A stretch of 64,000 nucleotides of DNA, taken from assembly GCF_003129965.1 (NCBI RefSeq), contig NZ_NRCJ01000012.1:34889-98888 (forward strand), written 5' to 3'. Made by a program: the position numbers and the translations under genes. The notes under the pieces are model-generated. The model had not been told where the DNA came from and did no database searches. It saw only the letters and a list, made by a program, of their open reading frames with translations. This DNA is from Aggregatibacter kilianii. GTDB taxonomy: Bacteria > Pseudomonadota > Gammaproteobacteria > Enterobacterales > Pasteurellaceae. Every line of letters begins with the position of its first letter. Positions within the stretch are counted from its first letter, which is position 1. This document shows, in pieces, positions 27,834 through 36,470 of the stretch.

Positions 27834-28700
27834 ATGACTGAATTAAGCAAAAAATCCGTTGCCGACCGCGCAGAACACAACGCCTTTTTCCCGTCCGAGT
27901 ATTCTTTGAGCCAATATGTGGCAAAAGTAACGGATTTTGACGGCTTCAAATTTGAAAAACCGTACACCGGCGGCAAACACAAAGTGTTGATGATTGCTTC
28001 CGATGAGCGTTATTTGGCAATGAAAAACGGTAAATTATTCTCCACCGGCAACCACCCGGTCGAGACGCTGTTACCAATGCTGCATATTCACCACGCGGGC
28101 TTTGAAATTGAAGTGGCGACCTTATCGGGCAACGCCGTGAAATTTGAAATGTGGGCGATGCCGACAGAAGATAAAGCAGTCACCGAGTTCTACAACCTGT
28201 ACTTACCGAAATTCCAAAATCCGCACAAACTTGCCGATATTTTGGCACAAGTCACGGCGGAAGATTCCCCTTACCTCGGCGTATTGGTGCCCGGCGGCCA
28301 CGCGGCGTTACACGGTTTGCCGTTTAGCACCGACATGAAAGCGGTATTAAATTGGGCGTTGAAAAAAGACAAATATGTCATCACGTTATGTCACGGGCCG
28401 GCGGCATTGTTGGCGGCAGGCGTGAACGAAAAAGCGGAAGATTACCCGTTCAAAGGCTATGAAATCTGCGTTTTCCCGGATGCATTGGACGAAGGTGCTA
28501 ACGTGGACATCGGCTACATTCCGGGCAAATTACAATGGTTGTTGGCGGAACGCTTGGAAGCCTTAGGCGTGAAAGTGCTGAACGAAGGCATTAGCGGTCA
28601 GGTGCATAAAGACCGCAAATTGCTCACCGGCGACAGCCCGCTTGCCTCTAACAATTTAGGCATTTTAGCCGCCGAGGAGTTGTTAAAAACCATCGCTTAA
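27834..28700 (+). CDS. hchA: Protein deglycase / glyoxalase III HchA (Hsp31)
   Basis: A 288-residue DJ-1/PfpI-superfamily protein closely following E. coli Hsp31: [38 protein letters not shown], nucleophile elbow [12 protein letters not shown] (catalytic Cys about 187) and [17 protein letters not shown]. Proposed roles are holding chaperone and methylglyoxal/glycation repair. ATG 27834 follows GGAG at 27824-27827; a TTG four codons earlier is rejected. Terminated by a long uptake-sequence hairpin. Confidence 0.95.
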   Translation: MTELSKKSVADRAEHNAFFPSEYSLSQYVAKVTDFDGFKFEKPYTGGKHKVLMIASDERYLAMKNGKLFSTGNHPVETLLPMLHIHHAGFEIEVATLSGNAVKFEMWAMPTEDKAVTEFYNLYLPKFQNPHKLADILAQVTAEDSPYLGVLVPGGHAALHGLPFSTDMKAVLNWALKKDKYVITLCHGPAALLAAGVNEKAEDYPFKGYEICVFPDALDEGANVDIGYIPGKLQWLLAERLEALGVKVLNEGISGQVHKDRKLLTGDSPLASNNLGILAAEELLKTIA

Positions 28701-28714
28701 TCGTCTTTCGGCTT

Positions 28715-28771
28715 AAAAGTGCGGTGGAAATTTTCGGTGTTTTTAAACGTCGGAAAATTTGACCGCACTTT
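28715..28771 (+). terminator. Uptake-sequence inverted pair after hchA
   Basis: AAAAGTGCGGT (28715-28725) pairs with ACCGCACTTT (28762-28771), and inner TTTTC/GAAAA segments extend the hairpin. It separates hchA from the monooxygenase gene. Confidence 0.6.
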
Positions 28772-28802
28772 ATCCTGTCCACATCATCCTTGCGAGGTCA
28801 AA

Positions 28803-29840
28803 ATGAAACTGTCCCTCTTAAACCTTGTTCCCGTGCGTGAAGGGCAAACCTATGCGCAAGCCGTTGAAGCCATGATTCGTTTGGCACAGCACGCTGAAAA
28901 TATCGGTATCGAACGCTATTGGATTGCCGAACATCACAACATGAAAAATCTGGTTAGCTCCGCCACAGCATTGCTCATCCAGCATACCCTCGCCCACACC
29001 AAAACGCTGCGGGTCGGCTCCGGCGGGGTGATGTTGCCGAACCATAGTCCGTATGTTGTGGCAGAACAATACGGCACGCTGGAAACGCTCTATCCGAATC
29101 GGGTGGAGCTGGGCTTAGGGCGCGCCCCGGGTACGGATATGCGTACCGCAGCGGCATTACGACGCGGACAACACAACCTCGATTTTCCCGCTGAAATTGC
29201 CGAGTTGCGCGGTTATTTTGAAGATTGCAACCCGGTTTCCGCCTATCCTTCCGCCGGCTTGAACGTGCCGATTTATATTTTAGGATCCAGCACCGAAAGC
29301 GCTTATCTTGCCGCCGAACTGGGTTTACCTTATGCCTTCGCCTCGCATTTTGCGCCGCGTATGCTGGAAATGGCGGTGGAGATTTATCGTAAGCATTTCA
29401 AACCGTCCAAGCACCTCGCGACGCCTTATGTAATGATCGGCGTCAACGCCATCGTGGCGGAAACCGACGTGGAGGCAACACGGCTTGCCACCACTCAAAC
29501 GCAGTTTTTCTTAAACGTGGTGACCAACGCCCAGCAAAATTTACAACCGCCTTTGGCTTCCGATGCCGAGGTGTGGAAAGCCCAAATTCACGCGAAAAAC
29601 ACACCGCACTTTGGACCGGTAGATTTTGAAGATATCCCGTTGTACAACCAAGAACGCGCGGTGGTAGAACAAATGACCGCCTGCTCCCTCATCGGTAGCC
29701 CGCAAACGGTGGAGTTTCAACTCAAGCAGTTACGCGAGAAGGTGCATTTCGATGAAATCATCGCAGTCAGTTATATTTTTGACGAACAAGAACAAGCCCG
29801 CTCTTACACTATGTTAAAAGAGATTGTGGATAGGCAATAA
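28803..29840 (+). CDS. Luciferase-like flavin monooxygenase (YhbW-like)
   Basis: A 345-residue bacterial-luciferase-family TIM barrel. The start LSLLNLVPVREGQTYAQAVE and the ERYWIAEHHNMKNLVSSA, VGSGGVMLPNHSPYVVAEQYGTLE and LGLGRAPGTD blocks are typical of the LLM subgroup that includes E. coli YhbW. It should use FMNH2 and O2; the substrate is unknown. ATG 28803 follows GAGGT at 28794-28798. It heads a tight four-gene cluster with a 25-codon ORF and two more oxidoreductases. Confidence 0.83.
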   Translation: MKLSLLNLVPVREGQTYAQAVEAMIRLAQHAENIGIERYWIAEHHNMKNLVSSATALLIQHTLAHTKTLRVGSGGVMLPNHSPYVVAEQYGTLETLYPNRVELGLGRAPGTDMRTAAALRRGQHNLDFPAEIAELRGYFEDCNPVSAYPSAGLNVPIYILGSSTESAYLAAELGLPYAFASHFAPRMLEMAVEIYRKHFKPSKHLATPYVMIGVNAIVAETDVEATRLATTQTQFFLNVVTNAQQNLQPPLASDAEVWKAQIHAKNTPHFGPVDFEDIPLYNQERAVVEQMTACSLIGSPQTVEFQLKQLREKVHFDEIIAVSYIFDEQEQARSYTMLKEIVDRQ

Positions 29841-29854
29841 AAAACGGAGGGCGC

Positions 29855-29932
29855 ATGACTACATTATTGATTATGCTTCTGCATTATTACTGCCGCAATA
29901 AAAACAATAGAAAGAAGGAGAATAACCGATGA
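29855..29932 (+). CDS. Candidate 25-residue small protein, translationally coupled
   Basis: An ORF of 25 codons starts at ATG 29855 behind a strong ACGGAGG (29844-29850). Its TGA overlaps the next start as ATGA (29929-29932). The product begins MTTLLIMLLHYY and ends with a very basic, Asn-rich tail: a short hydrophobic segment followed by Lys/Arg residues. It could be a small membrane protein or a coupling leader that delivers ribosomes to the downstream gene. No family is recognised, and coding is inferred from the ribosome site and overlap only. Confidence 0.45.
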   Translation: MTTLLIMLLHYYCRNKNNRKKENNR

Positions 29933-30567
29933 AAACCGCGTTAATTGTGGGTGCAACAGGCGTTGTGGGCAAAGAATTGGTTGCCTTGTTGTGCGACAAT
30001 CCCGCCTATCAACAAGTGATTGTCTGGGTGCGCCGCAAGCCTGATTTCACCCATCCGAAACTGCTCGTGCAACAGGTGGATTTTGACCGGCTTTCACAAC
30101 AAAATTTTCCTCTAGTAGATGAGGTGTTTTGTACCTTGGGTACGACGATCAAAAAAGCCGGTAGTCGGGAAAACTTCCTGAAAGTGGATGTGCAATATCC
30201 TACGGAGATCGCTACTTTGGCAAAAAATGCCGGTGTGCCACATTTCGTATTCATTTCTGCCCTTGGCGCCAACCCGAATGCCGCCATTTTTTATTCGAAA
30301 GCCAAAGGCATGGTGGAAGAAAACATTAAAGCCTTGCAATTTAATTTATTACAAATTGTTAGACCGGGCTTGATTGTCGGGGAGCGCAGCGATTTTCGGT
30401 TCGGCGAAAAAACCGTTGAGCTGCTTTTTAAGTTCTTACCGCGCAAAATTTTGAAAGCCTATCACCCAATGACAGGCAAACAAATCGCGCAAGTGATGAT
30501 GAATAAAGCGCAACAGACAGCACAAGGCGTGGAGATTTATACGCCACAGTTGGAATGGAATAAATAA
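29929..30567 (+). CDS. NAD(P)H-binding oxidoreductase (atypical SDR / NmrA-like)
   Basis: A 212-residue Rossmann protein: TALIVGATGVVGKELVALL (GxTGxxG) at the N-terminus, DEVFCTLGTTIKKAGS, HFVFISALGANPNA and a later IVRPGLIVGERSDFRFGE. It matches the short HTATIP2/NmrA-like group of atypical SDRs, often annotated as NAD-dependent epimerase/dehydratase or oxidoreductase. Substrate unknown. It overlaps the 25-codon ORF by ATGA and is followed after one base by a quinone oxidoreductase gene. Confidence 0.8.
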   Translation: MKTALIVGATGVVGKELVALLCDNPAYQQVIVWVRRKPDFTHPKLLVQQVDFDRLSQQNFPLVDEVFCTLGTTIKKAGSRENFLKVDVQYPTEIATLAKNAGVPHFVFISALGANPNAAIFYSKAKGMVEENIKALQFNLLQIVRPGLIVGERSDFRFGEKTVELLFKFLPRKILKAYHPMTGKQIAQVMMNKAQQTAQGVEIYTPQLEWNK

Positions 30568-30568
30568 C

Positions 30569-31555
30569 ATGAGAATGCAGCAAATTAATATGAAACAGCC
30601 CGGTTCGCCTGAGGTGCTGTTTATTGAAGAAGTCGAAGTCCCACAACCCAAAGCGGGTGAATTGTTGGTAAAAATCGCCTATGCGGGCGTAAATCGTCCC
30701 GATATTATGCAACGCCAAGGGCTGTACCCTATGCCTGAAGGCGTGACACCTATTATGGGATTGGAACTGTCGGGAACGGTAGTTGCTGTGGGCGAAAATG
30801 TGACCCAATTTAAGCCGGGCGATCAGGTTTGTGCCTTAACGGACGGTGGCGCTTATGCCGAATATTGCGTTGTTGAAGCCTCACAAGCTTTGCCGATTCC
30901 CAAAAACTATTCATTGTTAGAGGCGGCTGCCTTGCCTGAAACCCTTTTTACCGTGTGGGTGAATTTATTTATGCACAATCAGGTAAAACAGGGCGAGCGC
31001 TTGCTGGTACACGGCGGCACCAGTGGCATCGGCATTATGGCACTGGCAATTGCGAAAAGTCTCGGCATTGAAACCTTCGCCACCGTCGGCAACGCACAAA
31101 AAGCCGAAGTCATTCGTCAATTGGGCGGCACGCCGATTAATTATAAAACCGAGGATTTTGCGGCGGTGTTGCAAAAAATTGGCGGTGTGGATGCCATTTT
31201 GGATCTGGTGGGTGCAAGTTATTTTCAGCGTAATCTGGACAGTTTAAGAAAAAACGGACGCTTATTTTTAATCGGCTTTATGGGCGGCAACGTGGCGCAA
31301 TCCATGGATTTACTTGCCATCGCCCTAAAACGTATTCACATCACCGGATCCACCATGCGTAGCCGCAACAAAACAGAAAAAGCCGAGATTGCCGAATCAC
31401 TTTACCACCGTCTGTGGAATAAATTCGCCAAGGGCGAAATTAATAGGCCGATAATTCATCAGGTGTTCAATTTTAAAGATGTACGGGCGGCACACGAGGA
31501 AATGGACAAAGGGACGCATATCGGGAAAATTATGTTAGCGTTCGAAGGGAAATGA
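30569..31555 (+). CDS. NAD(P)H quinone oxidoreductase, PIG3/QOR family
   Basis: A 328-residue zinc-independent medium-chain reductase. N-terminal GroES-like domain (YAGVNRPDIMQRQGLYPMPE, IMGLELSGTVVAVGENV) then Rossmann domain (LLVHGGTSGIGIMALAIAK). It lacks the Zn Cys cluster of alcohol dehydrogenases and matches the PIG3-type quinone reductases that use NADPH. TAAcATG couples it to the preceding gene. It likely works in the same quinone/electrophile detoxification set as the monooxygenase. Confidence 0.85.
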   Translation: MRMQQINMKQPGSPEVLFIEEVEVPQPKAGELLVKIAYAGVNRPDIMQRQGLYPMPEGVTPIMGLELSGTVVAVGENVTQFKPGDQVCALTDGGAYAEYCVVEASQALPIPKNYSLLEAAALPETLFTVWVNLFMHNQVKQGERLLVHGGTSGIGIMALAIAKSLGIETFATVGNAQKAEVIRQLGGTPINYKTEDFAAVLQKIGGVDAILDLVGASYFQRNLDSLRKNGRLFLIGFMGGNVAQSMDLLAIALKRIHITGSTMRSRNKTEKAEIAESLYHRLWNKFAKGEINRPIIHQVFNFKDVRAAHEEMDKGTHIGKIMLAFEGK

Positions 31556-31602
31556 TTAAGCGATACAACCGCCAAAAGTGCGGTCATTTTCACAAGCGTT
31601 TT

Positions 31603-32013
31603 TTACTTCAACGGCCTAAACTTCGCTTGGCTACGTTGCAGAATGTCCAGCAGGTTTTGTTGTTGATCCATTTCGCCGCATTGTTGTTTCAGTCGGATGA
31701 GATTCATGCGTAAATGTTGCAGGCGATGGATGTGTTTGGCGATGTCTTGGATGTGGCGATCGAGCAACTGATTGATTTCCGCTTTTTGTTGTTCGGAGGC
31801 ATTTTCGAGGCTCAGAAGCAATTTGATTTCTTCGAGGGACATATCCAGAGAACGGCAGTAACAAATAAAAGACAGGCGTTGCAAATGGTCATCCGTGTAT
31901 AACCGAAAGCCACCGGCAGAACGGGACGGGCGCGGCATTAAGCCTTTTTGTTCGTAAAATCGGATGGCTTCTACGCTACAACCGACGGCTTTGGCTAACT
32001 TCCCTATTTTCAT
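31603..32013 (-). CDS. MerR-family regulator of the CadR/PbrR type lacking one metal-ligand Cys
   Basis: A 136-residue MerR protein: winged HTH KIGKLAKAVGCSVEAIRFYEQKGLMPRP, then a dimerisation helix. SFICYCRSLDMSLEEIKLLL matches the CadR/PbrR Cys region, and QQCGEMDQQQNLLDIL aligns with their C-terminal C-x(n)-C loop, but the second Cys of that loop is absent. The ligand may therefore not be Cd/Pb. ATG 32013 is preferred over an in-frame start nine codons upstream. No metal efflux gene is adjacent, so the target is unknown. Confidence 0.8.
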   Translation of the reverse strand: MKIGKLAKAVGCSVEAIRFYEQKGLMPRPSRSAGGFRLYTDDHLQRLSFICYCRSLDMSLEEIKLLLSLENASEQQKAEINQLLDRHIQDIAKHIHRLQHLRMNLIRLKQQCGEMDQQQNLLDILQRSQAKFRPLK

Positions 32014-32047
32014 GTTATCTCCGTAAAAATGACAGCACAAAAAGCAA

Positions 32048-32359
32048 CTATGCTTCGGGGCGGAACTCAGGGTTAATGTAAAAGGTTAATTCGGTGATTT
32101 CCGGCAAGTGTTGCCGAATTAATGTCAATAATTCCTGCCGACGAAATAAAAAACTTTGCCGCACCATGGCATTTGCCACTTCAATACGCAAACTGTTTTG
32201 TTCCATATTGGCGATGCGGTACAGGCCCCTGAATTCAGGCGGAAAAAATGCCTGGAACTGTTGATTTAATTCATTCAACCGAATGCCTTTTTGCATAATT
32301 TTTGCCAACGGCGAGTCCTGCAATAATGTGTGAATATTCATCGGTTTTTGATAACGCAT
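32048..32359 (-). CDS. dciA: DUF721/DciA-family protein
   Basis: A 103-residue small basic DUF721 protein (LQDSPLAKIMQKGIRLNEL, then RQELLTLIRQHLPEITELTF). DciA is the ancestral bacterial operator that interacts with the replicative helicase DnaB in species lacking DnaC/DnaI. Its position divergent from secM-secA agrees with other gammaproteobacteria. ATG 32359 has a modest AAGG site; ATG 32341 is an alternative. Confidence 0.82.
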   Translation of the reverse strand: MRYQKPMNIHTLLQDSPLAKIMQKGIRLNELNQQFQAFFPPEFRGLYRIANMEQNSLRIEVANAMVRQSFLFRRQELLTLIRQHLPEITELTFYINPEFRPEA

Positions 32360-32397
32360 CGCCTTGTTTTCCGCCTTTTCGCCCTAATATTTATGAC

Positions 32398-32421
32398 ATT
32401 GTAGCGAAATTCCGCTACAAT
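32398..32421. promoter_or_regulatory. Perfect inverted repeat between dciA and secM
   Basis: ATTGTAGCG-AAATTC-CGCTACAAT, 9-bp arms with a 6-nt centre, in the 91-bp divergent intergenic region. Operator or leader hairpin; no T-tract for termination. Confidence 0.4.
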
Positions 32422-32450
32422 ACCGACAATTTTTTGATATTGAAATCCTT

Positions 32451-32768
32451 ATGATAATTTCCAACAAAAGCAAACATCATTTTTGGTCGCAACTGCTGCT
32501 CGGCATGCTTGCGATTTTTGTTTTGCCCGCCGGTCAGGAATTGAATTATCCGTCATCCATCGGCAATGAAAATTATCAAAACGCACAACATCAAAATGCG
32601 CCGCAAATTCTAACGGCGGTGGCTTTATTACAGCAAACCCGCCAACAACAACGCCAGCCGCAACATGCGTTGCCGGCGGTTGAAATTCACCCGCAAAACC
32701 AACCGCACTTTGCGCGTTCGCCTTTCATTGCTAATGCGCCGATTCGCGCCGGACCTGCCTTCATTTAA
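32451..32768 (+). CDS. secM: SecM, secretion-monitor arrest peptide
   Basis: A 105-residue protein directly upstream of secA. It has an unusual signal-like segment (about residues 12-27, [17 protein letters not shown]), a Gln/Asn-rich middle and a C-terminal arrest motif: F87-x4-F92-I93, then NAPIRAGP (95-102), three codons from the stop. E. coli uses FxxxxWIxxxxGIRAGP; the one-residue shorter APIRAGP form is the variant I recall from Mannheimia. SecM stalls the ribosome until pulled by the Sec machinery, which exposes the secA ribosome site. A 9-bp hairpin at 32790-32811 lies between stop and secA. Confidence 0.88.
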   Translation: MIISNKSKHHFWSQLLLGMLAIFVLPAGQELNYPSSIGNENYQNAQHQNAPQILTAVALLQQTRQQQRQPQHALPAVEIHPQNQPHFARSPFIANAPIRAGPAFI

Positions 32769-32789
32769 CTTCGATCTTTTATTTATCAC

Positions 32790-32811
32790 GTCGTTTAATC
32801 CGTTAGACGAC
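32790..32811 (+). promoter_or_regulatory. secM-secA intergenic hairpin
   Basis: GTCGTTTAA-TCCG-TTAGACGAC (one T·G pair), 21 nt after the secM stop and 33 nt before the secA ATG. It fits the regulatory stem that SecM stalling is expected to open, although the weak secA ribosome site is downstream rather than inside this stem. Confidence 0.5.
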
Positions 32812-32844
32812 TTTATTTATCTATTTGTTAAAAAGAAAAAAATT

Positions 32845-35553
32845 ATGCTTAGAACTATTGCAACTAAAATTTTCGGCAGCCGTAACGATCGTATCTTACG
32901 CCGCCTCAATAAAATCGTCGTTAAAATTAATAAACTTGAGCCTGAATTTGAAGCGTTAAGCGATGAACAACTGAAAGCCAAAACCACCGAATTCCGTGAA
33001 CGTTTGGCGCAAGGTGAAACCTTGGAAAGCCTCATGCCGGAAGCTTTTGCCACGGTGCGTGAAGCCAGTAAGCGCGTGCTGGGCATGCGTCATTTCGATG
33101 TGCAGCTTATCGGCGGGATGGTGCTCAATAATCGTTGTATCGCGGAAATGCGCACCGGTGAAGGAAAAACCTTAACGGCGACCTTGTCCTGCTATTTGAA
33201 CGCATTACCGGGCAAAGCGGTGCATGTGGTGACGGTGAACGACTACTTAGCGCGTCGCGATGCGGAAACCAACCGTCCGTTGTTTGAGTTTTTGGGGATG
33301 ACCGTGGGCGTGAATATTCCAGGCTTATCGCCGGAAGAAAAACGCGCGGCATACGCGGCGGATATTACTTACGCCACCAACAGCGAACTGGGTTTTGACT
33401 ATTTGCGTGATAATTTGGCGCACGCACCGCAGGAGCGTTTCCAAAAAGATCTTTACTATGCGTTGGTGGATGAAGTGGACTCCATCTTAATCGACGAAGC
33501 CCGTACGCCGTTAATTATTTCCGGTCAGGCGGAAGACAGCTCCGAACTTTATATTGCCATCGATAAACTGATTCCAACGCTGATTAAACAAGACAAAGAA
33601 GACACCGAAGAATATCAAGGCACCGGCGACTATACGTTGGATTTAAAAACCAAACAGGCCTACTTAACCGAACGCGGTCAGGAAAAATGCGAACAATGGT
33701 TGATTCAACAGGGGTTCATGAGAGATACCGAGTCTCTTTATTCGCCGGCTAAAATCACCTTATTGCACCATGTGATGGCGGCGTTACGCGCCCATACGTT
33801 ATTTGAGCGCGACGTAGATTACATCGTCAAAGACGGCGAAATCGTCATCGTGGACGAACACACCGGTCGTACTATGGCGGGACGTCGTTGGTCCGACGGC
33901 TTACACCAAGCCATCGAAGCCAAAGAAGGCGTACGCATTCAAAGCGAAAATCAAACTGTGGCGTCCATCACCTACCAAAACTATTTCCGTCTGTACGAAA
34001 AACTCGCCGGGATGACCGGTACGGCAGATACGGAAGCCTTTGAATTCCAAAAAATTTACGGTTTGGAAACCGTGGTTATTCCGACCAACCGCCCGATGAT
34101 CCGTGATGACCGTACGGACGTGATGTTTGAAACGGAAGAATACAAATTCAACGCCATTATTGATGACATTAAAGATTGTGTCGCGCGCCAACAACCGGTG
34201 TTAGTGGGCACAATCTCTATCGAAAAATCCGAATTGTTGTCCAAAGCCTTGGATAAAGCGGGCATCAAACATAACGTATTGAATGCCAAATTCCACGCAC
34301 AAGAAGCGGAAATTGTGGCGAATGCGGGCTATCCGGGTGCTGTCACCATCGCGACCAACATGGCAGGGCGCGGTACCGACATCGTGTTGGGCGGTAACTG
34401 GAAAGCGGAAGTGGATAAACTGGACAATCCGACGCCGGAACAAATCGACGCCATCAAAGCGGCATGGCAGGAGCGTCACGAGATCGTGAAAAACGCGGGC
34501 GGTTTGCATATTATCGGTACCGAACGCCATGAATCCCGTCGAATTGACAACCAGTTGCGCGGTCGCTCCGGTCGTCAAGGTGACCCGGGTTCTTCCCGCT
34601 TCTATCTGTCCTTGGAAGATGCCTTAATGCGCATTTACCTCAACGAGGGCAAACTCAACATGATGCGCAAAGCCTTTAGTAACGCGGGCGAGGCGATGGA
34701 ATCCAAATTGTTGGCAAAAGTCATTGCGTCGGCACAGGCAAAAGTGGAAGCGCATAACTTTGACGGACGTAAAAATCTGCTCGAATTTGATGACGTGGCA
34801 AACGATCAACGTCACGCTATTTACGAACAGCGTAATGAATTATTGGAAAATGACGATATTTCGGACACTATCGATGTGATTCGCCAAGACGTGTTCAACA
34901 GCGTGATCGATCAGTATATTCCGCCTCAATCGCTGGAAGAACAATGGGACATTCCGGCACTGGAACAACGCTTAAAACAGGATTTTGCCTTGGATTTACC
35001 GATCAGCAAATGGTTGGATGAAGATAATCACCTGCATGAAGAAACCCTGCGCGAACGCATTATTCAATCCGCTGTGGACGAATATAAACATAAAGAAGAA
35101 CTGGCCGGTGCGCAAACTATGCGCAACTTTGAAAAAGGTGTGATGTTGCAAACACTGGATGAACTTTGGAAAGAGCACTTATCCGCTATGGATCACTTGC
35201 GTCGCGGCATTCATTTACGCGGTTACGCACAAAAAGATCCGAAACAGGAATACAAAAAAGAGTCCTTCCAGATGTTTACCGAAATGCTGGATGCCTTGAA
35301 ATTAAGCGTGGTGACCACCTTAAGCCGTGTTCAGGTTCGCACTACGGAAGAAATGGAAGAAGCTGAACGTTTACGTCAAGAGCTGGCGCAGCGTGAAGCG
35401 GCGGCGATGCAGTATAACAACGATGAATCGCAAACCCCGCAAGGCACACAAAACGGCGTGGAAGAACACCACAAAATCGGTCGTAACGAACCTTGTCCGT
35501 GCGGTTCCGGTAAGAAATACAAGCATTGTCACGGCAATCGTGCCAGACATTAA
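32845..35553 (+). CDS. secA: Preprotein translocase ATPase SecA
   Basis: A 902-residue motor of Sec export, full length. Walker [18 protein letters not shown]-like [17 protein letters not shown], second NBD with [15 protein letters not shown] and [15 protein letters not shown], and the C-terminal Zn-binding tail [17 protein letters not shown] 32845 begins [16 protein letters not shown] as in enterobacteria; upstream in-frame codons belong to the secM region. Translation is expected to depend on SecM arrest. Confidence 0.97.
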   Translation: MLRTIATKIFGSRNDRILRRLNKIVVKINKLEPEFEALSDEQLKAKTTEFRERLAQGETLESLMPEAFATVREASKRVLGMRHFDVQLIGGMVLNNRCIAEMRTGEGKTLTATLSCYLNALPGKAVHVVTVNDYLARRDAETNRPLFEFLGMTVGVNIPGLSPEEKRAAYAADITYATNSELGFDYLRDNLAHAPQERFQKDLYYALVDEVDSILIDEARTPLIISGQAEDSSELYIAIDKLIPTLIKQDKEDTEEYQGTGDYTLDLKTKQAYLTERGQEKCEQWLIQQGFMRDTESLYSPAKITLLHHVMAALRAHTLFERDVDYIVKDGEIVIVDEHTGRTMAGRRWSDGLHQAIEAKEGVRIQSENQTVASITYQNYFRLYEKLAGMTGTADTEAFEFQKIYGLETVVIPTNRPMIRDDRTDVMFETEEYKFNAIIDDIKDCVARQQPVLVGTISIEKSELLSKALDKAGIKHNVLNAKFHAQEAEIVANAGYPGAVTIATNMAGRGTDIVLGGNWKAEVDKLDNPTPEQIDAIKAAWQERHEIVKNAGGLHIIGTERHESRRIDNQLRGRSGRQGDPGSSRFYLSLEDALMRIYLNEGKLNMMRKAFSNAGEAMESKLLAKVIASAQAKVEAHNFDGRKNLLEFDDVANDQRHAIYEQRNELLENDDISDTIDVIRQDVFNSVIDQYIPPQSLEEQWDIPALEQRLKQDFALDLPISKWLDEDNHLHEETLRERIIQSAVDEYKHKEELAGAQTMRNFEKGVMLQTLDELWKEHLSAMDHLRRGIHLRGYAQKDPKQEYKKESFQMFTEMLDALKLSVVTTLSRVQVRTTEEMEEAERLRQELAQREAAAMQYNNDESQTPQGTQNGVEEHHKIGRNEPCPCGSGKKYKHCHGNRARH

Positions 35554-35565
35554 TTGGCGATAAAT

Positions 35566-35610
35566 AAAAGTGCGGTTAAAATTCCCAGTGTTTTTTAACC
35601 GCACTTTTCC
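35566..35610 (+). terminator. Terminator after secA (paired uptake sequences)
   Basis: AAAAGTGCGGTTAAAA (35566-35581) and TTTTAACCGCACTTTT (35593-35608) are perfect 16-bp complements around an 11-nt loop. Confidence 0.75.
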
Positions 35611-35636
35611 ATTAAGATTCGATGAAGGAAACAACG

Positions 35637-36041
35637 ATGAGGAAACCGCGTGTACAGGTTGCAGCTGGGATTATTCGTAACGAATTCGGACAGATTTATT
35701 TAACCCAACGCTTGGAAGGGCAGGATTTTGCGCAAGCCCTCGAGTTTCCCGGCGGGAAAGTCGATAAAGGCGAAACGCCCGAGCAGGCGCTCAAACGCGA
35801 GTTGGAAGAGGAAATCGGCATTGTGGTACTCAACGCCCAATTGTTTGAACGCTTTGAATTTGAATATCCGACCAAAGTCATTTCATTCTTTTTTTACTTA
35901 GTGGAGGAATGGGTCGGTGAACCTTTTGGGCGAGAAGGACAAGAGGGTTTCTGGCTGGCGCAAAGCGAACTGGATGCCGGACAATTCCCGCCGGCAAACG
36001 CCAAGCTGATTCAGCGCTTATTGGCGGAAAGCGACAATTAA
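35637..36041 (+). CDS. mutT: 8-oxo-dGTP diphosphatase MutT
   Basis: A 134-residue Nudix hydrolase with a complete Nudix box GKVDKGETPEQALKRELEEE followed by IGI (about residues 37-59). MutT removes 8-oxo-dGTP from the nucleotide pool. ATG 35637 follows AAGGAA at 35626-35631; an ATG five codons earlier lacks a site. The secA-mutT order is conserved in gammaproteobacteria. Confidence 0.93.
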   Translation: MRKPRVQVAAGIIRNEFGQIYLTQRLEGQDFAQALEFPGGKVDKGETPEQALKRELEEEIGIVVLNAQLFERFEFEYPTKVISFFFYLVEEWVGEPFGREGQEGFWLAQSELDAGQFPPANAKLIQRLLAESDN

Positions 36042-36046
36042 TTTAT

Positions 36047-36077
36047 AAAAAAAGCTCGGTAAAACCGAGCCTTTTTT
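36047..36077. terminator. Bidirectional terminator
   Basis: AAAAAAGCTCGGT-AAA-ACCGAGCCTTTTTT between convergent mutT and the small secreted-protein gene, with A's before and T's after. Confidence 0.9.
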
Positions 36078-36090
36078 CATCACAACGCCA

Positions 36091-36357
36091 TTATTTTCCT
36101 GCGGAACTCATCGCCGCTTTAGCTTGTTTTAATGCATCGTGTGCTTGGGTACAAGCCTGATCACGTGCGACCTCCGGTATCATTTCAAATTTTTTCTTAT
36201 TCTCTTCATTTTGTTTTGTTAATGTCGCTTGCTGATCAGCCGGCGCCATTTTTACGAACTCATCTAACTCCGCATAATATTTTTCACAGGTCGCTGAAGC
36301 TGCGGATGCAGACATGGCAAATGCGGATAATAACGCAGCGAATAATACTTTTTTCAT
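36091..36357 (-). CDS. Small secreted (periplasmic) protein of unknown function
   Basis: An 88-residue protein: Sec signal peptide MKKVLFAALLSAFAMSASA (cleavage about ASA/ASA), then a mainly helical, Lys/Glu-rich mature part of about 68 residues with two Cys (in ATCEKYY and DQACTQAHDAL) that could form a disulfide. ATG 36357 follows GGAG at 36364-36367. It resembles small uncharacterised periplasmic proteins of Pasteurellaceae (DUF5339-like, from memory, not verified). Confidence 0.75.
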   Translation of the reverse strand: MKKVLFAALLSAFAMSASAASATCEKYYAELDEFVKMAPADQQATLTKQNEENKKKFEMIPEVARDQACTQAHDALKQAKAAMSSAGK

Positions 36358-36470
36358 GTGTTTCTCCATTGTTTGGTTAAACATCACTTCGGATTAAGTG
36401 ACGCTTTATTATACTTATTTTGCTCTAAAAAAACACAATGAAATGCCTATTGATTAGGGCGTGTCCTAGG

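Noticed and set aside
32665..32844. Upstream extension of SecA into the secM region
   Set aside because: The added residues overlap secM in another frame, and [16 protein letters not shown] at 32845 is the conserved SecA start.
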